A DNA stretch of 64,000 nt. It comes from Podaxis mareebaensis (taxonomy: Eukaryota > Basidiomycota > Agaricomycetes > Agaricales > Agaricaceae). Shown piece after piece: positions 55,501 through 64,000 of the stretch. The position numbers and the translations under genes are program-made. Location of the stretch: NCBI GenBank assembly GCA_018524725.1, contig JAEUWP010000137.1, positions 124,001 to 188,000 on the forward strand, given 5' to 3'. The notes under the pieces were generated by a model, which saw only the letters and a program-made list of their open reading frames with translations, had not been told where the DNA came from and did not search any database. Position 1 is the first letter of the stretch. Each line of letters begins with the position of its first letter.

Positions 55501-55580
55501 GCCATAGTCGCAGTCGGAGCCAAAACCATTCAGGAAGAGAGAGGGATGCGAAGAGGAAGAGTAGGGATTATTTGACGTGA
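52517..55580 (+). CDS. TMEM198-like (DUF4203) membrane protein with long disordered tail
   Basis: Six exons (52517-52846, 52903-52994, 53056-53348, 53413-53453, 53510-53605, 53658-55580) give 924 residues. Signal peptide MRILLFLAALCGIVAAQ, then a Ser/Thr-rich lumenal segment of about 90 residues, then about seven membrane helices with glycine-rich packing (AFGVLGAILILTGLPSAFWG, FLIGFYTLSLVCAVLIIRYG, CSIAGIAGGAIAIFFWKGAR, GIGAWGGFALGLWIQSF, TAFVGSSAFVLGVDCY, IELGLIGAIALMGAAVQLRI), which fits the TMEM198/DUF4203 domain. About 560 cytosolic residues follow: a coiled-coil start (KILKRKLKEIAEEARKRDEE), Ser/Pro-rich disorder, another charged helix and a GSGSGSG run. Function in fungi is unknown. 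Confidence 0.85.
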
Positions 55581-57332
55581 AGCGCGACGTTGGTGTCAAA
55601 GGATGGGGGGAGCGAGAAAATGTGAGTGTCCTTATTCTTTCCAGCTTGTGGCGCTCGGTCGCACACCCTGTCCATGGCAGCTTGCCTATGTTTCTCTGTC
55701 TCTGTGGTACTCTCGTTATTGACATCCGTGTTTGCCGTTTTCACAGTGCATTTCCGTCAGGCGAGGGACGATTGGACCTTTATATCCTTGATGCCATTGT
55801 TCCCTTCACATCGGCCTCCGTTTTTTCTGCCCTGGATCCTTATTGCGATTGAGGCTGTACCTTCTTGACATCTTTTCCCTTTTTCGCGTTATTTCTGTGT
55901 ATATTTTGTCTATTGTTTCTCCCCCCTCTCGTTCTTCCTCCTCTTCCTCCTCTTCCCCTCACTCTCTACCCGTGCCGCATTCATTCATTGCTATCCCCAC
56001 TATCCCATAACACACACCCATTGCTACTTCCTCTTCCATTCCTGCACACACCTATCCCACATCCCATTGTACCACTCCCCACGGACATGCGGCCCACATC
56101 GCCATGTTTATATTATCCATATACATACATACGTAGCACATACCACCTCTTCCTGTTTTCTTTTTTGCATTTACACCACTTGACATGATTACGGCATCCA
56201 ATATCCCACCCTCAGTATTCCCCCCAGTCTTCCTCTGCACTTAATTATAATTAGTTCCGTGCAGAGATGCTACACTTTGGACTTCATTACGCTTGATGGA
56301 CCTACGTATTTCTATATGTACTTTCTTCCCCTTCATTCGGAACTTCCCTCGTTTAATCCTTCCCTTTCCTTATACATAGACGCTTTTTGTTCATTTAGTT
56401 TGTTCGTGTTCGTGTTATTCGGATGTACATACTGTATACACGTCGTCTTCAAACTTGTCCCGCCAAAAGCGGCGGTGGCCTTTAGGAGTTGATGGTTTGA
56501 TAGATAGATAGCTTCTCAAATTGGTGCACGGTGCTCCGACTCTCTAAGCCCAGCCAACAAAAGAAGGAATCAAGGGTATAAAGGTGTTTGAATGACTGGT
56601 GGCAGCTGAGCTGGGAACCCACCACCGAGCCCGAGATTAGGTTTATCGACGGATATACGTACATACGTTCACCTTGAGTCTGAGCAACAAAGTTTCAGTA
56701 CGCGTTTCGACCCGAAGCGTGGTGGTGTGTAAACCGGTGGCGAGTGCAGTGTGGAATCGGGGCACTTATGCGGGGTCACTGTTACAATCCAAACCCACCA
56801 ATTGCAAGACAGGAGCGAGGTCGGGTGAACATATACCAGCGGACGTTGCTCATGGTTAAAGCAATGAACAGGAAATCGAAGCGTTGACTATGGTTTACTA
56901 CTTGATTTTAGCATGGCTACTGGATTAGACATTGGGATATCACTAGTTCTTCGGCTAATAATTAATGTGCACACGACAAATAGGAGAGACGGGAGTGGCC
57001 AGACTGTGACCCTGACATTGGGCGATCAATGATCCTCAAAATGACTGATGGTAAAGGAAGCGTGGACAGGTGTAGCGTTATACGGGTGTTCTATATAGGG
57101 TCTGGCTTCTGACGGTTGGGATGGCGTTTGAGACTTCTCTAGAAGACTGTTCAATAATTAGACATTGGATTCGAGTAGGCGTGGGATGTGTTCATAGGCG
57201 TGAGAGAATGGGGTCTAGTGACATCCGCGAGACGCGCGCGAAGATGGAGGCTGCTTCTGAGTGCAAGCTGCGAACTGCGCGAGTTGGAGAATAGAGGGAG
57301 TGGGTCTGGGTCTGGCGTTCACCAAATGTGGC

Positions 57333-57350
57333 TGAGTCATTAGTGAGTCA
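57333..57350 (+). promoter_or_regulatory. paired TGAGTCA (Gcn4/AP-1 type) sites
   Basis: Two exact tgagtca heptamers at 57333-57339 and 57344-57350, 11 bp apart and therefore on about the same helical face. This is the recognition sequence of Gcn4/bZIP factors. They lie about 580 bp upstream of the small gene at 57931. Regulation of that gene is only inferred. Confidence 0.4.
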
Positions 57351-57868
57351 AGCAGAAGAAAGGAAGAGATGGACAAGAAGTGAGGATCAGCTGGTCTAGG
57401 TGCGTTTGACCGATTCGTGATACCGTAGCGGGGTATGGACAGAGTGGTCCTTGGGTCTGGAGTCTGCGTACTTATTTTGAGAAAACACGGTCAGAGTTGC
57501 CTTGCTTTCCCCCTGTACTACAAATGAGACGGCCTTCCGCCATGCTACTCTGCTCCGACGTGCGTTCCGTGGAGGGTCGGAACCCAGGGAGATTGATGAA
57601 CGGCACAATGTCATGAAGAGGCACAGCAATGCGGGGAACACCCTCAGAGCCGTGGACTGCAATGTTCCGACCGATCTTTGTGCGCTGGTAAGGACGGTAT
57701 GTTTTGTTATTTCCCGTCTTGTGGATGCATCACGCTGGGGTAGAGTTGCCCAGAAAGGACGAGGTGATCTAGCCGTAGCGCTGGTCCTCGGTCCATCCTT
57801 GCCCCAACCTACCCAAATTATGCATCTGAACCATTCCAATTAATTTTGGGCTGCACTTTTGTATCCGT

Positions 57869-57876
57869 TATAAAAA
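57869..57876 (+). promoter_or_regulatory. TATA box
   Basis: tataaaaa lies 62 bp before the ATG at 57931, the clearest TATA element in the window and well placed to direct the small unknown gene. Confidence 0.6.
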
Positions 57877-57930
57877 GCGACACCTTTGCCCCACAACTTC
57901 CTCTGATACTTCTTGACTACAGTCTATACA

Positions 57931-58654
57931 ATGGCATCCACACCAGCAGCTCTCATGCGCTCGAGATCGGCTCCTCAGCCTATCACCACATTGGCGGCAT
58001 CAGCATCCTCCTCAGAAAAGCCCTTTATTCAGCGATCTTTGTCGCATGTGGACGTAGAAAAGGATACACATGCAAAGCGCCGGATTGCGGCACAGACTAC
58101 TAAATCGAGACAGGGGCCCCCTGTGTCCTCGCCGTCGACTTCCACTCCAGGAGACCCGTTCAATCTGTCCGGATTTTTCCCGACATCACTATCAGCTATA
58201 GGGAGTGAGGAGAAAGAGTGGCAGTGGTTGCGTGAAGAGGGTGAGGAGGGAGGGCGGAGAAAGTACCAGCGGTGTGGAGGTGACGAGGAAGGGACCGTGA
58301 GGGGTGGGAGGTCCGCGATCTTTGGCGAGGAAACAAGCGATGCTATAAAGAGCGAGGATAAACTGGGGGTGCTAGCACTTAGTAGGTGTATTTGATTTTT
58401 GCATTTGTTGTGCTTCTATTCTTGATGCTGACCGTGCGGGGTTTGTGGCAACAGAAGATGTCAGTTTATTTAGCGCGTCCGCGGGGGAGAGCGACTATGG
58501 ATATGGGCAGCTGATGTCACCGTATGCGAGTGATGAAGTTGTGGACGAAAACTCGTTGTACCTTGCACAAAGAGCACGGCGTGAGCGGAGTGATATGTCG
58601 GCGGCGGTGGTGGGTGGGAGTGGCGGTTACGGCGAGGTGTTTCTGGCCGAGTAG
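57931..58654 (+). CDS. small unknown protein
   Basis: Two exons (57931-58381 and 58455-58654, 73-bp intron, phase 1) give 216 residues. It is low-complexity: an N-terminal Ala/Ser stretch (MASTPAALMRSRSAPQPITT), basic KDTHAKRR-like patch, DPFNLSGFFPTSLSAIGSEE, and after the intron LFSASAGESDYGYGQLMSPY and ENSLYLAQRARRERS. No domain or membrane segment is seen. The gene has a strong TATA box and a near paired bZIP site, so regulated expression is plausible. I do not recognise the family; lineage-restricted proteins of this kind are common in basidiomycetes. Confidence 0.7.
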
Positions 58655-58808
58655 ACAGTGCCGTAATGCCGAGACACGGGAGTTCCCACGTATTAGGTGT
58701 AGATATTCCCACGGCTAACATGTTGAAGACGCAGTTGCGCTCGTTTTTCCCACTGACTGCCCACTTTCCCACTCGCCTCGTTCGTGAGACTTTGCTCTCA
58801 CGCCTATA

Positions 58809-61303
58809 ATGTCTTTGCCTCAAGATCCCTTCTTCCTCAACCACCATCTCCAGATGGCCTCTGGCTCTGCGGATAGCCAGCCAGACCAACATTCCGCCCA
58901 CCACTCCCGTTCTGCAACCCCGGCTCAGCAGCCCTCAAATTTACTTGTAAACACCTTCTCCCCTTCCCCGCTTCCTGATATTCATTTCAACACCCAATAG
59001 GTTTCCAGCAAGCAGCCCACCCCGCAGTCCACCGCGGTCGATTCCCCCAAGCAATCTCCTCTTCCTGCCCCAGACACTGCCCCACCCGTTTCGGCGCCTG
59101 ATCCAAATGCCTCGCTGCAATCCATTCTAGCCGCCTCCAAACAGGATCCTATACCCAATGGCCAGCAACTGCCCCCGTGGAACGCTTCGAATCCTGCGCA
59201 ACCTCCCCCCTCGAACCCCGCTCCTCCTGTTGTCGCCCCGGTCCAGGTATATACTTATTCTCCTCACGGATTAATCGCGTTCCATCCTCACCTTCCCCTC
59301 ATCCAGCATTCCACCACCGGAAAGCGCAAGCTTGAAGACGCCGAGGCGGACGACCCCCATAGCAAGATACGCCGTATCGTTCGTGATCATGTCTCACAAG
59401 ACCCGGCACGCGTCATGCCCATGACAACTGTCATATGCCTCCACGCGGCCGTTGCCCAAAAGTCTTATGGAAGCGAGAAGCGCTTCCTCTGTCCACCTCC
59501 TGTCGTCCATATTGAAGGCCCCCTGTGGCACATGCGCAGTCAGCAACTATCTATGGCTGTTGTATCCGAAAGCGGAGAGCGTTCCTTCGAGCAGAAGGCC
59601 CCATTGGATAACAATATGACCGCCAGCTTCAAGTTCCTACATGTCACCGGCACCGCGAAAGCCAAGAGTTTCCAGCTTTCCCTTGACATTGCTGAACCTC
59701 CTCCACCTTCCTTGACACCTGACGGGGGAGAGTCCACCAGTGGACGCGTCTGGGCCACTTTCGACTCGGCGCCTGTGACCATTATCTCCAAACCCTCTAA
59801 AAAGACTGCCAAGACACGCAACATCTCGTCATGTATCCTTGCTGGAGGACCAGTTTCGCTGTTTAATCGTATCAATTCGCAAACCGTCCGCACAAAATAT
59901 ATGACCATTGATCATGCTCAGTTGTGCGCAAGCAATGTCGCGTGGTCTGCGTTTAATGTCAATGTCGTTCGCCGACCAGGAGGAGAGACGCCTGCTGTGG
60001 GTGCGTGTCATGTGATGAGAATTCTTGATTTTCCCGCTCTCACACTTCACCAGCAGGGGGTCCACAACCAGTCACCTACGGATGCGAAATCGTTCTTTCC
60101 GATACGCACTCTGGCATCTCTACCTCCCCTCTCATCATCCGCAAAGTTGACAAAGGTCGGGTCTCTAACGATGATGGCGGTCCTGTCAGCCAGATGCAGA
60201 AGATTGCTCTTCAACGCGTGAGTCCGGATGGCTCACGGCACTATTTGTCCGCCGCTGGACCCCTTCCTGGCACGAACGGAGTGGTCGCTCCCCCTGCTCC
60301 CGGCATGTCTACCCAGGCCGGAACACATCCCCTTATGTTCCAGTCGCCAAGGATCCGCGACGAAGTAAAGGATGGCCAACGTATTATATCTGACGAAGTT
60401 GATGACTATCTTTGTTGGACCATTGTTGGCATCTGTGAGTTGCTTCTTTTCCTTCTTTTCTGCCGTAGGATCCCAAACTTAAAGTCCCTTCTAGCCAAGT
60501 TCCAGTACACCTTCTTTGATGCTTTTGGTCAAAACAATAATATACCCGAGCTTCCCATTACGCCCTTCCCCACACTCTTCACCGCTCCCGTTTATCGCCC
60601 TGCAAGCAACACCATCGAGCTCACTGTTTCCAACTTCTTTTACGAGGACCCCAACACGAGGCAACAGACGCCCCTCGATGTTTATCTTGGCAATCTCGGC
60701 CCGCTCCGCTTGCGCGTTTATCAAACCGCCGCTCCAGGCCCACTCACAAACATATCGCCGTTCGTCCAATCCCTTCCAGGGCCACAAGGCTTAGAAGGTG
60801 CGCCGGGCCCCTCTGACCCCGCGACAGGATCTCCACTTTCTCCAGCTGCACCACCGCCACGTTACATCCCAGCGGGACCCTTGCATACAATTGTTGTTGT
60901 CGAGATGCCACCTCTACAAGACATCATCAAAGTCTTGGAAGATGATCCTTTACCTCCGCACCCTGAACCCCAAGGAAGCCGTCAATCACCTGAAGGTGGA
61001 TCCGCCGCCCACGAGGGTAGGAACGGCAACGGAGCATTGCCGACTGCTCCTGCCCCTCCACCCCCACCGCCATCAATCACAGGCAGGAGTCTGCCGTTGT
61101 TGTTTATTCGGTCCTCGGATGGTGTTGGGTATCATTCTGGTAGGACGATCGCGTGCGAGAATGTATTCCAAGGTGTTGATTTGAACGCGATGGCGGCTGC
61201 GAACCCGCCAAATGGCCCGCCCGTGGACGCGAGTTGGTTGGCGGCTGCACAGGCTGCAGCGGCAGAAAGCGGGCTTCACGGATGGACTCTTAGAGTTATG
61301 TAG
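58809..61303 (+). CDS. CSL-family transcription factor (CBF1/Su(H)/LAG-1)
   Basis: DNA-binding regulator of the family that binds GTGRGAA-type sites; fungal members (Cbf11, Cbf12 in fission yeast) act without Notch. Five exons (58809-58946, 59001-59246, 59307-60000, 60057-60434, 60495-61303) give 754 residues. A disordered N-terminus of about 150 residues precedes the Rel-like domain MTTVICLHAAVAQKSYGSEK and RFLCPPPVVHIEGP (from about 165), with NMTASFKFLHVTGTAKAKSF, then KPSKKTAKTRN and LFNRINSQTVRTKYM in the beta-trefoil region, GGPQPVTYGCEIVLSDTHSG at a splice junction, IALQRVSPDGSRHYLSA, and DDYLCWTIVGISKFQYTFFD. A C-terminal IPT-like domain is interrupted by a Pro-rich insertion (APAPPPPPPS). 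Confidence 0.93.
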
Positions 61304-61759
61304 TTGCGCTTCCATACGTAGGGTGTCCGGCCCCCAGTTCTGTGTTGGACATTGGTGTCCTTGGTCTTTCCTGATATTCCCCATCTGCTGTCCCCGGCGC
61401 GGTCTACAGCTTGGTTTCAATCTCTCCCTTTCCTATTCCTATATTTCCCTTGCTTTACGTTGACTGTTGAATTTCGCATTCCTAATCCCCCCGTCCCCCT
61501 CTTCGCCGATCGCTGTGTGTTTGCTTGCTGTGTGTTAGTAATTATTTGATTGTAATGGTTGCTTCTGGTTTGTACGTTCTTTATTCTGCCCCGCACTTCT
61601 CTGCAGGGCTTGACGTTTCCTTCTGTGTTTTTTTTTTTTTGTTTTACGATTCTAAGTAAAAGAGAAATGTTCACGACAAATTGATGATGCATCTAGACCG
61701 AAGCACAAAGCTGTTACGAAGCTCGAGCCAATTGTCAAAAAGAAAAGGTACGGAAAGAA
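61304..61759. other. convergent intergenic with T13 run
   Basis: 456 bp between the stops of the CSL and RINT1 genes. Pyrimidine-rich on the plus strand, including 13 consecutive T at 61628-61640. It should contain both 3' UTRs. No gene is seen. Confidence 0.5.
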
Positions 61760-64000
61760 TCAAGCCAGACAGTCATCGCGACAACGAAGGATTCTGCCAA
61801 CCACCTCCCTCGACAACTCTGAAAAACCGGTCGTGTTACGCATCATCTCCTCCCATTCCGCCTGTGTCGACACACCAAAAGTACTATCAACGATCTTCTC
61901 CCAAACATCACCCTCCAGCCCAACCAACCTCCCAGCTTGCAATAACTTGCCCCAAGGCGCCTCAACGCGTCCTCTTCCACCAGGTAATCCACCATGTCCC
62001 CCACCGGACACAGCACCCTGACACGTCTCTACCCACAACTCACATTCCGCGAGTATACGACGACCCTCGGAGACGTCGAAGGTCCCACGAAAGAGGATTT
62101 GGCGATGGAGGATGTGTTCGGCAAGATGTGTGGCGATGCGACGGTAAAGGGCCGTGAAGGATGTTTGAGACAACGTGGAAAGGAGGAAGGAGAGGTATGT
62201 AGAAAGTAGGGTGAGGGGTGCGAGGAGGGTTTGGGAGATTAGAGGTGCTTCTGGTGAGTTGGTGTCGGAGGAAGGGTTCGAGTCCGGATTGCTCCTAGGG
62301 ATATATGCGTTAAAATGGTCAGAGGGTTCATTCACAAAGCACTTACGAAGCAAAATGAGCTTTGAGTCGTCCCTCTACTTCACTGCATACTTGTTGGACG
62401 ATCATGTTTTCTGCACGAATGATGAGAGCGGTGTATTTGTTGATGAAGACCTCAAATATGGTGTCGTTGGGAACTTCGATGTTTGCTGGTCCTGGCTGGG
62501 GGAGGAGGGGGTTGGCTTCAGCACGCTCACGAAGTGCGGGATTGTGGTGCATGTCAGCCCATAATTCCAAGAAAAACTGTTATATACGCAATTAGTAACG
62601 ATGCCTCGTATTTATGGACAAGAATTTGAAACGTACGAGGTCCTCCGCCCAAGATTCGAGTGCCAGTTCAACATGGGCAGCACTGAGAAGGGCTTTGCAG
62701 AGCCTTTGGATACCCTCGACGCCACTGGTCAAGTTTTGTGTGTTGACGCTGACCGTCCCCTCTCCCTTTCCCCCAAGGCTGAGCGCCCCGGGTACAGCAC
62801 GGACGAATGCTAGTGAAAGAGTCTCAAAGGCGTCCAGTGAGGATGTTATTCGGCTCAGATATGAGTCAAGAATAGGTAATTGGATAGAGATGAGGAAGTG
62901 TATGCGTTGAGATGGATTTGGAAGCGGTGAGTAACGGTCTGAGAAGCAACCCAATCAACTTAAAATGAGGGGAACGACATGGAAGAAACTGACCTGTGAC
63001 TTGCTCAAAAAGCGCCTTGACCCTTCGTGCCGAGTTTGTAGATTTGAGTACCGTCGTCTGCGAGCCTCCCTCTGCATCGTCAGAGATCGCCCATGCGTCG
63101 GAAGTCCCGATGATTTCATGATATTGATCCTCGACGACTGAACCAGACTATTGAGTGTAAGGATCATCCTAGGAGTGGTGAAGGACCCACATTTTTGCTC
63201 CCCGGCAAGCCACGCTTGAAACCAATGCTGATTTCCGAGAATAACATTACTGATTCCATCCCATTTGGCATCTTCGTCATCAAGCGCGGCAACTGACGTT
63301 CCCTGCAACCGGAAACCTTCTTCGGTGAACGACGCATCAAATGACAAAGCTTGATAAATCGTATGGGCCAAGACCGAGGGTGTTTGTAACAGAGCAGGGA
63401 TTGTCTTGCGAAGTTTTCTGGATAACAGAGGGAGTAAAAGTAGGGCAAATTCGCGCTAGATAATTGTCGGAAGTCAAATAGGGAGTACACCCAGCAACAA
63501 AGAGTCTGACCCATGCATGGATTTGCTTGTACTCGGAGCTGGATAGCAGCGGCTGAATGACCACTTCCATGAATTGACGATGTTCATGTGCAACGTTGAG
63601 AATGTGAGTAAAGTACCATTCAGGCTGAACGAAAGTCAGCATAACATTACATCTGTCATTAACAAGCTAGCTGACCTTATCGAGGCGATTTGTTTGCCGA
63701 GCACCCTCAAAGTGGTATTTGAAGCGAAGTGCTACTGGAATGACAAGGGCCTGAAGAGGATATAATCCATTCTTCTCCGTGCGACCAGAAGTATTTTCCG
63801 CCCCGATGCTTTTACCTCTACTAATCGTTGAGATCTTCGAAATAAAGGGTCGTCGCAGACTCACAGAGTTTGCAACTTCAGTAAATTGACAAAAGCATCT
63901 TCAAATGCCTTCCGATCGCTTGGGGCAGCAGCAGCGTAATTTACGCTCATTGGCCACCCGAGCCTTTCTGCGACAGTTGTCAAAGCGCTGAAGTAGCCAT
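61760..64000 (-). CDS. TIP20: RINT1/Tip20-type ER tether subunit (5' end outside window)
   Basis: Subunit of the Dsl1/NRZ complex that tethers Golgi-derived COPI vesicles to the ER. Nine exons are visible on the minus strand: 64000-63865 (partial), 63817-63676, 63624-63511, 63455-63191, 63137-62994, 62938-62637, 62576-62347 and 62294-61760, all in phase; that is eight, with at least one more expected beyond 64000. Family blocks: QPEWYFTHILNVAHEHRQFM-type (PEWYFTHILNVAHEHRQFME), HTIYQALSFDASFTEEGF, YHEIIGTSDAWAISDDAEGG, RIHFLISIQLPILDSYLSRI, LFFLELWADMHHNPALRERA, TALIIRAENMIVQQVCSEVE and FRGTFDVSEGRRILAECELW. About 620 residues are present. The first visible exon still lacks the N-terminal coiled coil. 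Confidence 0.88.

Larger units (their letters stand above)
55581..57930. other. long intergenic region, no gene found
   Basis: 2.35 kb. From 55860 to 56360 the plus strand is rich in C and T (runs such as cctcctcttcctcctcttcc), probably 3' UTR and low-complexity flank of the membrane-protein gene. From 57390 to 57840 both strands are open for 110-150 codons, but neither reading shows splice-extendable or family features. The right end holds the promoter of the next gene (separate entries). Confidence 0.5.

Noticed and set aside
55860..56360. C/T-rich open frame of 107 codons (Leu/Pro-rich)
   Set aside because: Composition artefact of a pyrimidine tract downstream of the TMEM198-like gene.
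57396..57843. Overlapping open frames of 113 and 147 codons on both strands
   Set aside because: Neither shows a domain, splice-extendable context or start context better than chance; left as intergenic.
1..64000. CRISPR arrays, operons, ribosome binding sites, prophage or insertion sequences
   Set aside because: The window is intron-rich eukaryotic nuclear DNA; no direct-repeat arrays, terminal inverted repeats or transposase motifs were seen by eye.

Overview
The window is nuclear DNA of a filamentous basidiomycete, most likely a mushroom-forming agaricomycete. Reasons: nearly every gene is cut by many short introns (about 47-75 bp, GT-AG with a few GC-AG), exons can be as small as 9-20 nt, genes are packed on both strands with 100-300 bp gaps, and the gene set is fungal (NRDE2, a Byr4-type GAP scaffold, UreD, CSL factor, Dal5-type permease, histidine-acid phytase). 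A Ser/Thr kinase with an HGDLK catalytic loop and the linker typical of expanded agaricomycete TKL kinases points the same way. I assembled 23 protein-coding genes exon by exon, checking reading phase at every junction, plus two genes cut by the window edges; one further gene is only tentative and two gene relics are present.

Layout, left to right. 0-11 kb: a 3' exon of an unknown gene, then NIP7 (-), NRDE2 (+), a Byr4/Bfa1-like septation regulator (+), the urease accessory protein UreD (+) and a tentative minus-strand gene. 11-17 kb: a 16-exon Dal5-type permease (+), convergent with a mitochondrial m-AAA protease (-). 17-26 kb is the most accessory-looking part: an epoxide-hydrolase-like alpha/beta hydrolase (+), a FYVE-TKL kinase fusion (+), a decayed hydrolase copy, and a second hydrolase (-) that has lost the expected catalytic histidine. 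26-37 kb: a WDR8/WRAP73 homologue (-), a DHA1-type MFS transporter (+), mitochondrial ribosomal protein S17 (+), prefoldin subunit 6 (-), an 18-exon gamma-glutamyltranspeptidase (+) and a PP2C phosphatase (-).

37-64 kb: a secreted phytase/histidine acid phosphatase (+), ESCRT-III subunit Vps20 (+), the U-box cyclophilin PPIL2 (-), a single-exon mitochondrial PPR protein (+) followed by a decayed copy of its own 3' end, a two-exon 83-residue Mim2-like gene (-), an 18-exon sugar transporter (+), an atypical DEAD-box helicase (+), a TMEM198-like membrane protein with a long disordered tail (+), a small unknown protein (+), a CSL/CBF1 transcription factor (+), and the 3' part of a RINT1/Tip20 tether (-) that runs off the right edge.

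Most genes are unrelated housekeeping neighbours rather than a pathway. Four are mitochondrial by inference (m-AAA protease, mS17, PPR, Mim2-like). The hydrolase family at 17-26 kb shows local duplication, inversion and decay around the FYVE-kinase, and that kinase is the strongest candidate for something unusual. No CRISPR array, tRNA, rRNA or recognisable transposon was found.
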